In this document: positions 6,412 through 13,105 of the stretch, in pieces
Numbering within the stretch: position 1 is the first letter of the stretch
How the letters are laid out: each line of letters starts with the position of its first letter
From: Firm-13 sp964617375
GTDB lineage: Bacteria > Bacillota > Clostridia > Saccharofermentanales > Saccharofermentanaceae
Assembly (NCBI GenBank): GCA_964617375.1
Contig: CAZTXQ010000070.1
Span: forward strand, 1-13,105
Direction: 5' to 3'
DNA length: 13,105 bases
The notes under the pieces: generated by a model
What the model saw: the letters and a program-made list of their open reading frames with translations, nothing else
Told to the model about the DNA's origin: nothing
Databases searched by the model: none
Program-made: the position numbers and the translations under genes

Positions 6412-6596
6412 ATTTATATGCATCGGGACCCTCGATGGCACTCCTGACGACCGAAAAATGCATATAACTCAGAGTGCTTTTCGCGCATTTATATGCATCG
6501 GGGCTCTCGATGGCACTCCTGCGGACCGAAAAATGCATATAATTCAGAGTGCTTTTCGCGTATTTATATGCATCGGGGCTCTCGATGGCACTCCTG
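6412..6596. repeat. Tandem array of 75-bp hairpin repeats (family B)
   Basis: Two full units (6412-6486 and 6487-6561) and the first 35 bases of a third (6562-6596) repeat with a period of exactly 75 bp and very few differences. Within each full unit the arms TATATGCAT and ATGCATATA are perfect inverted copies about 35 bases apart; unit 2 can extend the stem by one pair. The loop contains a small ATCG/CGAT dyad, and a CAGAGTGCTTTTCGCG segment joins the units. The sequence is unrelated to the 75-bp array at 1-235, but the period and hairpin design are the same. The third unit stops exactly where the MITE-like element at 6597 begins. No coding frame here has a ribosome-binding site. Confidence 0.88.
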
Positions 6597-6699
6597 TGTC
6601 CAATTTGGACACAATGGGGTAGAGATCCTGGACACAGGAAAGCAAAAACTGCGCACAAGGCGGCAAGAAATACTGGATACATAGGTAAGAAATTGGACA
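6597..6699. mobile_element. 103-bp MITE-like element with 10-bp terminal inverted repeats
   Basis: TGTCCAATTT at 6597-6606 and its exact complement AAATTGGACA at 6690-6699 frame a 103-bp segment with 5'-TG and CA-3' ends. The left end coincides with the point where the third family-B unit is truncated, which is what an insertion would do. Related motifs occur inside: TTTGGACACA beside the left end, CTGGACACAGG, and CTGGATACAT near the right end. They resemble the repeated transposase-binding sites found near some insertion-sequence ends. There is no coding capacity. No clear target duplication is visible, and the bases after 6699 resemble the missing repeat only for about four positions. It could be a MITE, fused ends of a deleted insertion sequence, or a chance palindrome cluster. 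Confidence 0.45.
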
Positions 6700-6819
6700 C
6701 GACGATTCCATAGTATAAGCAGGAAAAATTCGCTGTTGGAGAACGCTATATCCAAGAGTAAACAGGAGATTTGCCACGATGTACTCATCTTGAAAATCAA
6801 TGGCTGCCTACCCGAATCT

Positions 6820-7764
6820 TTACATCTCGAAAAGTGTCGTCTGCTCTCCCCCAATAACTTGGCTCTTAACGTTCCGCTCCACTACCCTGTCTTCTGCAGT
6901 CGGCGCGCCGATCAGCATCGGAGAGTTCGTATCGTGTGACGCATGGTTCCTCTTGGTCAGGTCCCGATTATAATTCGCGTAGCAGTAGGCGCACCCGTTC
7001 GTGCACGTGTTGTACATCCCCACGTCCACGCTCGCGATGCAGCCGCATTCCTCACGCTGGTTCTTGTCCTTCCCGGATTCGATCGGTTTCCCGATAATCT
7101 TCTCGATCCGATCCCGATCGATGCAATGCGAATGTGCGATTCCGAACTGCGCCAGATCGATCTTCTCCGCACAAGTCTCGAGGGAGATCTCATGTCTTGC
7201 GCAGATTCGCGAAAAGCCGGAAGCCAGCCTGTACATGACATTCTCCGCCGCTTCGGCAATGCCATGCTCCTTAAACGCGCGGTCCAGCTTCCCGTAGGAA
7301 TCGACAAAGCTGATCACGCAGCCCCCGGTATGCGACCCTATCTTCTCCGCGATTCGCAGGAATGCCTCTTCATGAAAATCGACCGGGTACTTTTCGCTTA
7401 TGATAATCGGATCATAGCGCCAGATCACTCGATCCGGCCCGATCCTCTCCGAAAGCTTGAGGAAAGTATCGATTCTCTCTTCAATCGAGGGCAGATTCCG
7501 CTCAAGATCCTGTCCATACGCGTTGAGCGTGAACTGAAAATAATAGTGATACTTCTCGAGTTCTGCGAGGCGCGGCAGCAGCGGCGCCGGATTCTTGCTC
7601 CAGAAAACAATGCAGTCGACGACGTCCGGCGACAGCGGCTCCTTGCTGATCTGATGCGCGTTCATCGGATTCGGCACATAGACATACCCCGCCCGGATTC
7701 TCTCAAGAAACCAGTCGGAGTAGAGGGCCGGGATATCGGTTCTGCGGCTTACACTTAGAATCAT
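6820..7764 (-). CDS. DUF1848 family protein, radical-SAM-like C-terminal Cys cluster
   Basis: The 314-residue product is a full-length DUF1848 protein (PF08902), recognisable from its MILSVSRRTDIPA start and the ECGCIASVDVGMYNTC block. No enzymatic activity is established for the family. Near the C-terminus are C240 and C242, then C254-x3-C258-x2-C261 in the context CAYCYAN. This is the spacing of the [4Fe-4S]-binding motif of radical SAM enzymes, which normally sits near the N-terminus. An iron-sulfur enzyme is therefore plausible but unproven. There is no signal or membrane segment, so it is cytoplasmic. Its ATG overlaps the stop of the upstream ABC permease by four bases (ATGA), implying translational coupling as the last gene of the LytTR operon. 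No terminator was found downstream on this strand. Confidence 0.9.
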   Translation of the reverse strand: MILSVSRRTDIPALYSDWFLERIRAGYVYVPNPMNAHQISKEPLSPDVVDCIVFWSKNPAPLLPRLAELEKYHYYFQFTLNAYGQDLERNLPSIEERIDTFLKLSERIGPDRVIWRYDPIIISEKYPVDFHEEAFLRIAEKIGSHTGGCVISFVDSYGKLDRAFKEHGIAEAAENVMYRLASGFSRICARHEISLETCAEKIDLAQFGIAHSHCIDRDRIEKIIGKPIESGKDKNQREECGCIASVDVGMYNTCTNGCAYCYANYNRDLTKRNHASHDTNSPMLIGAPTAEDRVVERNVKSQVIGGEQTTLFEM

Positions 7765-8459
7765 TGTTCCAACCCGCTCCTCCTATATGCAACTACAAAT
7801 AACCCGAGTGCCACTAAAGCATTGACCGCCAGCACGATCGGCATTTCCGGGGACACTTTGAGATGCCCGAGATCGCTGATCAGGAGGCGGAGCTGTTCGG
7901 AGTACGTGAACCGGGCGACATTCGCGATTGTTTTGTTGAACATCGAGATCATCGGCAGGAAGGAAAATATCATCATCACAGGGACCGTGACGGATGTCGC
8001 CATCATCTGGTTTTTGCTGAAGCTTCCGATCGCAGCGCCGATCACCATCGAGACCAGTATACCGAATCCCATGACCAGGAGGTAGAGTCCGTATACGGTT
8101 CCGGTATAGCCGCCGGCGACGCCGATGACGGCCGCGCCGAGCATGCAGATGGCCCAGATGTAGCTTCCGATGCCGATCAGGTACTCGACCGGCCGGACAT
8201 TCGCCATCAGAAGGACGCGCAGCGTATTCTTCTCTTTTTCCTCGGCGAGGATGGAGGCCATACTCGTGAGCGGGGCCATCCCGACATACATGACGGCAAA
8301 GAGATTCGCGAAAAAGTGCGGCTGCATGCCTTCGATCTTGACCGAATTCTCCATGATGATCGTCATAACCGGAAACATCACGAACTGGATGAAGATGGCT
8401 TTGTTCTTGAAGGTCTCTTTCATTTGTTTCCAGAAAATGGCTCTGATATGTCCTGTCAT
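7761..8459 (-). CDS. ABC-2 type transporter permease
   Basis: The 232-residue product is an ABC-2 family membrane subunit (ABC2_membrane type) with about six hydrophobic helices; the first two are near residues 21-36 and 49-71. The conserved cytoplasmic segment EEKEKNTLRVLL at 73-84, typical of the family, couples the permease to its ATPase. The last helix ends in a short basic tail (YRRSG). Its ATG overlaps the stop of the ATPase gene by four bases, and its own stop overlaps the DUF1848 start, so all three are translated together. With the ATPase it should form an exporter or immunity pump; the substrate cannot be inferred. At 232 residues it is a compact member of the family. Confidence 0.92.
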   Translation of the reverse strand: MTGHIRAIFWKQMKETFKNKAIFIQFVMFPVMTIIMENSVKIEGMQPHFFANLFAVMYVGMAPLTSMASILAEEKEKNTLRVLLMANVRPVEYLIGIGSYIWAICMLGAAVIGVAGGYTGTVYGLYLLVMGFGILVSMVIGAAIGSFSKNQMMATSVTVPVMMIFSFLPMISMFNKTIANVARFTYSEQLRLLISDLGHLKVSPEMPIVLAVNALVALGLFVVAYRRSGLEQ

Positions 8460-9307
8460 ACGGCCAGACTCCTTCCCGTTAGTTCCATGAATACATTCTC
8501 AAGATTCGGTTCCGTCGAATGAATCGTCTCCAGATCGCCGCTTTCGAGGAGCTTACAGATCTCCCCGGCCGCTGAAGCATCGTGCGACAGATCGCGGTCT
8601 TCTCCGCTGTACAAGTGGACCTTCAATCTTTTTTCGCGATTGTATTGGCGGCAAAGGACCTTGGGCGCACCGTATGCAATGATTTCCCCTTCGTTCAGCA
8701 GCGCGACATGGTCGCAGAGTTTCTCCGCCTCTGCCATGTTGTGCGTCGTCAGGAAGACCGTGACGCCGCGCGCTTTCTCTTCGAGTATCAATTTGTGGAT
8801 CTCATCGGAGGTCGACGGGTCCAGCCCGCCGGTCGGCTCGTCGAGGAAAAGCAGCATCGGCGCGATCATGAGTACGCGCGCCAGTAGGAGGCGGCTCCGC
8901 ATCCCTTTCGACAAATTCGCGGCGGCGGTTTTTCTCGCGTCGGTTAGGCCGACCTTGTCGAGTGCGGGGAGGATTTTTCCCTTAGGGATTCCGTATATTC
9001 TGGCAAAAAGCGAGAGATTGTCATAGCAGTTTAGTCTCTCGTAAAGTCCGAATTGCTCCATCATGATTCCGACTTGTTTGTAATCCGCGCCACGGAGCCC
9101 AATGGATCGGATGCCGAGGATCGATGAGTCACCGGATGACGGCATGAGCTGGCCGGTCAGAATCTTGATGAGTGTCGTTTTTCCGGCGCCGGAAGGGCCC
9201 AAAAGGCCGAAGATCTGGCCCTTTTCGAGCGTGATATTCACATCCTCGAGGACGCGTTTGGCCCCAAACGAATGCCCGATATTTCTTGCTTCGACGGTTT
9301 TATTCAT
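8456..9307 (-). CDS. ABC transporter ATP-binding protein (BcrA/CcmA-like)
   Basis: The 283-residue product has a complete nucleotide-binding domain: Walker A GPSGAGKTT at 37-45, Q-loop Q85, a signature LSKGM at 132-136 (a variant of LSGGQ), Walker B ending in D156-E157 within LLFLDEPTGGLD, and the switch histidine H189 in TTHNMAEA. About 75 C-terminal residues form the small extra domain common in drug and antibiotic exporter ATPases. It drives the ABC-2 permease encoded immediately downstream. The start codon lies five bases before the end of the DUF3021 gene, an 8-base overlap. The presence of a LytTR regulator and DUF3021 protein upstream suggests that the pump is made on demand. Confidence 0.93.
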   Translation of the reverse strand: MNKTVEARNIGHSFGAKRVLEDVNITLEKGQIFGLLGPSGAGKTTLIKILTGQLMPSSGDSSILGIRSIGLRGADYKQVGIMMEQFGLYERLNCYDNLSLFARIYGIPKGKILPALDKVGLTDARKTAAANLSKGMRSRLLLARVLMIAPMLLFLDEPTGGLDPSTSDEIHKLILEEKARGVTVFLTTHNMAEAEKLCDHVALLNEGEIIAYGAPKVLCRQYNREKRLKVHLYSGEDRDLSHDASAAGEICKLLESGDLETIHSTEPNLENVFMELTGRSLAV

Positions 9308-9782
9308 GGTCGTTCTTCTCCTCTTTGTAGCGCTTCAAGGCTCTCTCCATACGGGCGTTTTCCGACTTTTCGCGCTTCATCGCAACGACTGTACTGACAG
9401 CGACGCTGGTGCCGAAGCAGAGCAGGAATCCGACCCAGGGCTGCCACTGCCCGATCGGAAACCAGTCGAACAGAATAACGAAAACGACAATGGCCAGAAA
9501 GACGGTAAGGTACGTCAGTACAATTCGGAGGCCCAGCGAGAGCTTCCTGATGATCTTGTCCGAAAAGAAGAGATACCGAAGCGCGGCGATGATGATGGAA
9601 ATCAGGAAAAACTGCGCCGCCGTTATTATCCCCAGTCCTTTGTTTCCGAGCGAGAACATAGAGGAATACATTTTCGCGCCCTCGCCGAACAGGAGGCAGA
9701 AGATGTTCATGATTCCGATCGTTCCTCCAAAAATGACAAAGACTTGTCTTATGTAATCAAATAAGGTTTTGTCCGTCTCCAT
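9300..9782 (-). CDS. DUF3021 family four-helix membrane protein
   Basis: The 160-residue product has four membrane helices at about 14-32, 52-73, 86-105 and 116-134, and a highly charged cytoplasmic tail (136-160). The length, helix layout and position directly after a LytTR gene fit the DUF3021 family, whose genes commonly sit beside small LytTR regulators in Bacillota. In such pairs the membrane protein is thought to control the regulator; that role here is inference. The ATG is only three bases after the LytTR stop codon, with a GGGGGTG-type ribosome-binding site inside the end of that gene. The 3' end overlaps the ATPase start. Confidence 0.85.
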   Translation of the reverse strand: METDKTLFDYIRQVFVIFGGTIGIMNIFCLLFGEGAKMYSSMFSLGNKGLGIITAAQFFLISIIIAALRYLFFSDKIIRKLSLGLRIVLTYLTVFLAIVVFVILFDWFPIGQWQPWVGFLLCFGTSVAVSTVVAMKREKSENARMERALKRYKEEKNDHE

Positions 9783-9785
9783 CCC

Positions 9786-10223
9786 TTACACCCCCAGCCG
9801 CTTCTTAAGTTCATCGGCATATTGTCTTGATACCAGGATCTGTTCACCGCTCTCGAAGGTCACGCGGATCCGCCGGTCGAGATCCGATCGCAGGGATTTG
9901 ATCTGCCGGATCTGTATCAGGCAGGACTTGTTCGCGCGGATGAAGCCGCTCTCGCACAGCCGCGCCTCGATCTCGTAGAGCTTCAGCTTCGACTCGTAGA
10001 CTGAATCCTTCGTATATACGAACGTTTTGCGATCGACCGACTCGATATACAGGATCGCGGAAACATCCAGGATAATGCTCTCCTCGCCTTTGCTGACCAT
10101 CAGCTGCTGGTTCAGTATGCGAAGTGTCGCAAGCACTCTCTCGATCTCCGGCGTCAGCTGTCGGCAGGTAATGACAATCTCCGTGTCACCCGCGCGGTCA
10201 TCCGTATGAATTGAAATTCTCAA
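9786..10223 (-). CDS. LytTR-type DNA-binding transcriptional regulator (TTG start)
   Basis: The 145-residue product carries a C-terminal LytTR DNA-binding domain (about residues 45-145) with the usual blocks: YIESVDRKTFVY at 59-70, a FIRANKSCLI segment at 94-103 and SGEQILVSRQY near 125-135. The N-terminal 40 residues (RISIHTDD, then ITCRQ) match the short leader of stand-alone LytTR proteins paired with DUF3021. There is no receiver domain. I chose the TTG at 10223 because GAGGGGGG lies eight bases upstream and the length then fits the family. The longer frame from 10313 would start inside a terminator hairpin and add 30 unrelated residues. The protein probably regulates this operon, but no convincing pair of binding sites was identified. 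Confidence 0.88.
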   Translation of the reverse strand: MRISIHTDDRAGDTEIVITCRQLTPEIERVLATLRILNQQLMVSKGEESIILDVSAILYIESVDRKTFVYTKDSVYESKLKLYEIEARLCESGFIRANKSCLIQIRQIKSLRSDLDRRIRVTFESGEQILVSRQYADELKKRLGV

Positions 10224-10240
10224 GATCTCTTCCCCCCCTC
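10223..10240 (-). promoter_or_regulatory. Ribosome-binding site and TTG start of the LytTR gene
   Basis: On the minus strand the G-rich stretch GAGGGGGGGA (complement of 10231-10240) precedes the TTG at 10223-10221 by about seven bases. This decides the start. Upstream, TTGAAT and TACTTT, 17 bases apart in the segment between the terminator and the RBS, are a possible but weak promoter. Confidence 0.6.
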
Positions 10241-10279
10241 GCGATATGAAAGTACCACGACTTATTCGCCGATTCAAAT

Positions 10280-10319
10280 AAAAAAGGCATCCGTTGCCAT
10301 TTTCATGGTACAAGATGCC
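10280..10319 (-). terminator. Terminator of the FtsX/MacB-type operon
   Basis: Read on the minus strand, GGCATC (complement of 10314-10319) pairs with GATGCC (complement of 10286-10291). Inside are a TTG/CAA step and an inner stem CCAT-GAAA-ATGG with a tetraloop. Six T's and then ATTT follow. It lies about 90 bp after the stop of the 646-residue permease and just before the LytTR gene, so it should end the export operon; it could also act as an attenuator for the LytTR operon. A second small hairpin, TCGCT-TCG-AGCGA, lies at 10331-10343. Confidence 0.75.
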
Positions 10320-10406
10320 AAAAGGTCCGATCGCTTCGAGCGAATCGCCCGGGAGCCAATCAAGCTGTCACTTATTGGGGTAAGCATTCCGGTCCCAAAC
10401 ACCCCT

Positions 10407-12347
10407 TCACGAATCTCTCGTACTTAAGAGCTTCAGCGGCTCTGCACGCAAGTTGCCGCGTATCTGAACAAGAGAGATCGTCAGGGCCAGGAGCGCGATA
10501 AACAATCCGCAGAGAACCGCGACAAGCGGTTCGGCCGTATCGGCGGTGAGCTGCATGTCCGCTGTGGCCGTGACAGAATTTGCCCAGTTGCTGAATTCGG
10601 TGCTGAAGGAGCCCCACTGGGAGAAGTTTGCCAGGAGCTTCATGGATAGACCGGACAGCGCATATCCCGCCGCACTGCCGAGTGCGCTGCCGAGGCAGAC
10701 GATCGTCAGGACGCCGGACAGCAGGGAGACGGTGCAGGATCGTTTGCCCATCCCCAGGGAGCGTTCGATCGCCGTCCGTTTCTTTTGTTTGCCGATGAAC
10801 AGACTGCAGAAGAAGAGCAGAATCAGTATGGTGACAAGAAGGCCGGCGATGAAAAGGGCGAACGCAACTTGCTTGATTTGCACCAGGCCCTCTTTGATCT
10901 GGGTATACCCTTTGTCATGAATGGTTATTGTCAATTTCCCGGCGGCAGGGCCGTTCGCAGAGGCTTTTTCCCACAGCTTCAAATACTTTTCGACGCTGCC
11001 GTTCGGAATCTGGAATACCGTGTTGAACCCCTTCATCGGGCCGTAATCCAAAATATTGTTCGCGTCGCTGTTTTTCACGGAGAGCTCCGGAATCACAACG
11101 CCGTACCCCGCCATATCGTATCCTCTGGAGTTTGACACCTTGTTGATCTCGTTATAAATCCCGACCACCGTATAGTCAATGTCCTGGAAAATTTCATAAC
11201 ACTTGCCCTCGGCGTTCAGAAGATGGTTGGGGTTTCCTATCTGCAGTCCGTCCGGCGAGAAGTCGCGGCTGGCCGAGTCCCAGTAGTCGGCGTAATAGAG
11301 CGGCAGGGGCATGGTATCGCCGATCACATACCCGTGCATTTTCGCGAATTCCTTACTGATCAGGCAGACGGCCTGCCCCTCCGCATATTCCTCCGGCGAG
11401 ATATCGCGCCCCTCCACAATCGTGGAATTCCCGTTGTAGAAGGACATTATAAGCTGCGTGCTGGCCGTGGGAATCACGGGGATCGTATGCTCCGCCATGT
11501 CCATTGACTTTGCGAGCTCCAGCCAGCGGTTCCCCCGCGGCGTATCGTAGAATCCTTCCGTCACCTCTTCATAATACACAGAGGCCATCGGCATACTGTC
11601 CGGAATCAGCTCCCCGTCCGGAGTGTACTGGGTCGAAATCACATAGTTGGAACCGATGGATCGCGGGTAATATTCACCGGCATAAAGGTCGGTTCCGGTG
11701 TGCGTGTCCAACCACTCCTGATGAGATTGCTTCCATGACAGCGCCATCACATAGGTCTTGCCCGCATACAGGGTTTGCGGGTTGTCGTTGTAGTGGTCGC
11801 AGAAGAGGACGGTCTCCCACTCTTGAATCTCGCGTCCCTCCGCTCCGTTCAGCCCGTAGAGCTCGCTTACGAGTTTCAGCCGCACCGTATGATCGGGAAC
11901 GCAATCCTCGAGCGGCGTAACCTCGACAATCGGAAGCTGCTGCCGCGTCTGCGCAATCAGGCGTATATAGGAGTTGTCCGGGTACGTGAAGCTCGGGTCA
12001 TATGCGCCGTAATACGGCCGGTGCGCAGGCGGATTGATATAGTCCGCCCCCTCGAAAAGCAGCACGTCGGGAGAAAGGAAGCTATCGTAAGCCACCGTCG
12101 AATAGCTGCTGTATTCCTGCTCCTCGGCATCCCAGAGCTTTTCTGTCTCGAACCTGTCCGGCTTCTGCGATACGAGCCCGATGGTCACGAAGACTTTTTC
12201 CAGGCGCTGCATGTTCTGCTCGTCAATCTGATAGAGAACGACGCCCAGAGTTAAGAGCGCCGAGGACAGGCTGATCAGGGCCAGAAACAAGCACGACTTA
12301 AGCGGCGTGCGAAGGATCTGACGGATACTGTTTCCAAATTCGCCCAT
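10407..12347 (-). CDS. FtsX/MacB-type ABC transporter permease
   Basis: The 646-residue product has the MacB/FtsX topology: one N-terminal helix (about 19-39), a large extracytoplasmic region (about 40-490), and three C-terminal helices (about 494-518, 540-565 and 606-628). The cytoplasmic segment AIERSLGMGKRS (526-537) after the second helix is the conserved FtsX-domain coupling region. The outer region is rich in Tyr and Asp and has no domain I can name. The start is supported by GAGGAGAGGA just upstream, and the gene follows its ATPase by 15 bp. With that ATPase and the permease cut off at the window edge it would form a mechanotransmission-type exporter, such as those handling peptides or lipoproteins. 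The substrate is unknown. Confidence 0.9.
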   Translation of the reverse strand: MGEFGNSIRQILRTPLKSCLFLALISLSSALLTLGVVLYQIDEQNMQRLEKVFVTIGLVSQKPDRFETEKLWDAEEQEYSSYSTVAYDSFLSPDVLLFEGADYINPPAHRPYYGAYDPSFTYPDNSYIRLIAQTRQQLPIVEVTPLEDCVPDHTVRLKLVSELYGLNGAEGREIQEWETVLFCDHYNDNPQTLYAGKTYVMALSWKQSHQEWLDTHTGTDLYAGEYYPRSIGSNYVISTQYTPDGELIPDSMPMASVYYEEVTEGFYDTPRGNRWLELAKSMDMAEHTIPVIPTASTQLIMSFYNGNSTIVEGRDISPEEYAEGQAVCLISKEFAKMHGYVIGDTMPLPLYYADYWDSASRDFSPDGLQIGNPNHLLNAEGKCYEIFQDIDYTVVGIYNEINKVSNSRGYDMAGYGVVIPELSVKNSDANNILDYGPMKGFNTVFQIPNGSVEKYLKLWEKASANGPAAGKLTITIHDKGYTQIKEGLVQIKQVAFALFIAGLLVTILILLFFCSLFIGKQKKRTAIERSLGMGKRSCTVSLLSGVLTIVCLGSALGSAAGYALSGLSMKLLANFSQWGSFSTEFSNWANSVTATADMQLTADTAEPLVAVLCGLFIALLALTISLVQIRGNLRAEPLKLLSTRDS

Positions 12348-12362
12348 TGCTATTCCTCTCCT

Positions 12363-13028
12363 CTACGTTCGCAATTCCCCGTCCCGCATCCGGTAAACGG
12401 TATCCGCTTCCAGGCAGACATTGGGGTTATGGGTGATGACGATCACAAGATACCCCTTCTCATGCGCCAGGTTCTTTAAGATCTTAACGACATTCTCTTC
12501 ATTCGCCGAATCCAGGTTCCCCGTCGGCTCGTCCGCCAGGATTACTTTCCCGCCGGCCGCAAGTGCCCTCGCAATCGACACTCTCTGCTGCTCCCCTCCG
12601 CTCATCATGACGGGGAACTGCCGATAGATTTTTTCCCCGAGTCCGACCTCGCCGATCAGCCGTTTCGCTGTCTCAGCCGCTTCCGGTTTTTTGAGGTGCA
12701 GCAGTTCCATCGGGTACATCACGTTTTCGAGCGCCGTTAAGAGCGGGAAAAGATTGAAGGACTGGTAGACGACGGAGGCAGTCTCTCTTCTGTACTTATC
12801 ACGGTCCATCGCCGTCATGCTGCGGCCCTCGACGAGTATCTCTCCGGAGGTAGGCAGGTCCAGTCCGGCCAGAAGGGACAGGAGCGTGCTCTTGCCGCTG
12901 CCGGAAGGCCCCGTTACCGCGTAGAATTGTCCCGCCGCGAATTGGCAGTTCACTCTTTTGAGCGCCTCAATCGACTGGTATTTGCTCTGATAGACATATC
13001 CGACATCCCTGACTTCCAGCATATCCAT
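12363..13028 (-). CDS. ABC transporter ATP-binding protein, MacB/LolD type
   Basis: The 221-residue product is a complete ATPase of the LolD/MacB (type VII) group: Walker A GPSGSGKST at 40-48, Q-loop Q89 in YQSFNLFP, signature MSGGEQQR at 142-149, Walker B ending D166-E167 in ILADEPTGNLD, and switch histidine H200 in ITHN. The short length with no extra C-terminal domain is typical of this group. GGAGG five bases upstream favours the ATG at 13028 over a second in-frame ATG two codons on. It sits between two FtsX-like permease genes, 12 bp after the first and 15 bp before the second, so all three are probably one operon. Confidence 0.94.
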   Translation of the reverse strand: MDMLEVRDVGYVYQSKYQSIEALKRVNCQFAAGQFYAVTGPSGSGKSTLLSLLAGLDLPTSGEILVEGRSMTAMDRDKYRRETASVVYQSFNLFPLLTALENVMYPMELLHLKKPEAAETAKRLIGEVGLGEKIYRQFPVMMSGGEQQRVSIARALAAGGKVILADEPTGNLDSANEENVVKILKNLAHEKGYLVIVITHNPNVCLEADTVYRMRDGELRT

Positions 13029-13040
13029 ATCTTCCTCCGA

Positions 13041-13105
13041 TCAGTCCAAAGCGGTCAGCACCTGCATCACGCTGAATCTTCCCAGCATCGCAAGTGCCAC
13101 GGCGG
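13041..13105 (-). CDS. C-terminal end of an FtsX-like permease (cut by window edge)
   Basis: An open minus-strand frame enters from the right edge and stops at 13041-13043. It encodes 21 residues ending in LGRFSVMQVLTALD. A hydrophobic run followed by a basic residue and a short amphipathic tail is the usual end of FtsX-family permeases, whose last helix is followed by a few residues such as R-x-S-x-x-x-x-L. The gene stops 12 bp before the ATPase start on the same strand. The identity rests mostly on this context, because so little of the protein is visible. Confidence 0.5.
   Translation of the reverse strand, partial: AVALAMLGRFSVMQVLTALD

Noticed and set aside
6943..7758. Long plus-strand frame opposite the DUF1848 gene
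   Set aside because: It is the antisense of a well-recognised protein with a conserved Cys cluster; its translation resembles no family and lacks a ribosome-binding site.
10224..10313. N-terminal extension of the LytTR regulator from an ATG at 10313
   Set aside because: The extra 30 residues are encoded by a terminator hairpin and its T-run, while the TTG at 10223 has a strong ribosome-binding site and gives the family length.

Overview
The window looks like chromosomal sequence of an anaerobic Bacillota (Clostridia-type) bacterium of moderate GC. The pointers are strong Shine-Dalgarno sites (GGAGG-type), a LytTR/DUF3021/ABC-2 operon, a DUF1848 protein, and membrane proteins with N-terminal four-Cys zinc ribbons. 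This is inference from gene content; no rRNA or tRNA is present to place the organism.

Layout. Positions 1-235 hold a tandem array of 75-bp hairpin-forming repeats that starts flush with the left edge. A promoter at 298-326 leads to a serine beta-lactamase-family hydrolase (375-1349, +). Two minus-strand genes converge on it: a four-helix membrane protein with two duplicated zinc ribbons (1363-2007), and a 587-residue mosaic (2088-3851). The mosaic has a zinc ribbon, a Pro-Val-Ala/Thr linker encoded by twelve 9-bp repeats, a membrane helix, a small beta-rich segment and a complete ChvE-type sugar-binding domain. Divergently, 4193-4899 (+) encodes a 70-residue membrane protein with an H-x13-H helix and an amicyanin-like cupredoxin lipoprotein, closed by a terminator. 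A third zinc-ribbon, single-pass protein follows (5153-6175, +) with its own strong terminator.

Positions 6220-6819 have no gene. They hold a second tandem array of hairpin repeats, unrelated in sequence to the first but with the same 75-bp period. Its last unit is cut off where a 103-bp MITE-like element with perfect 10-bp terminal inverted repeats begins.

Everything from 6820 to the right edge is on the minus strand. The first operon, read right to left, is a LytTR DNA-binding regulator (TTG start at 10223), a DUF3021 membrane protein, an ABC ATPase, an ABC-2 permease and a DUF1848 protein with a C-terminal CxxxCxxC motif. Every junction in it is tight or overlapping. A terminator at 10280-10319 separates it from a MacB/LolD-type export operon: the end of an FtsX-like permease at the edge, an ABC ATPase (12363-13028) and a 646-residue FtsX-like permease (10407-12347).

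How they may work together (inference): the LytTR regulator probably controls its own exporter, with DUF3021 as its membrane partner. The MacB-type system may export or resist peptides. The most unusual part is 1363-6175, where cytoplasmic zinc ribbons are joined through membrane helices to extracytoplasmic domains, one a sugar-binding domain with no transporter beside it.
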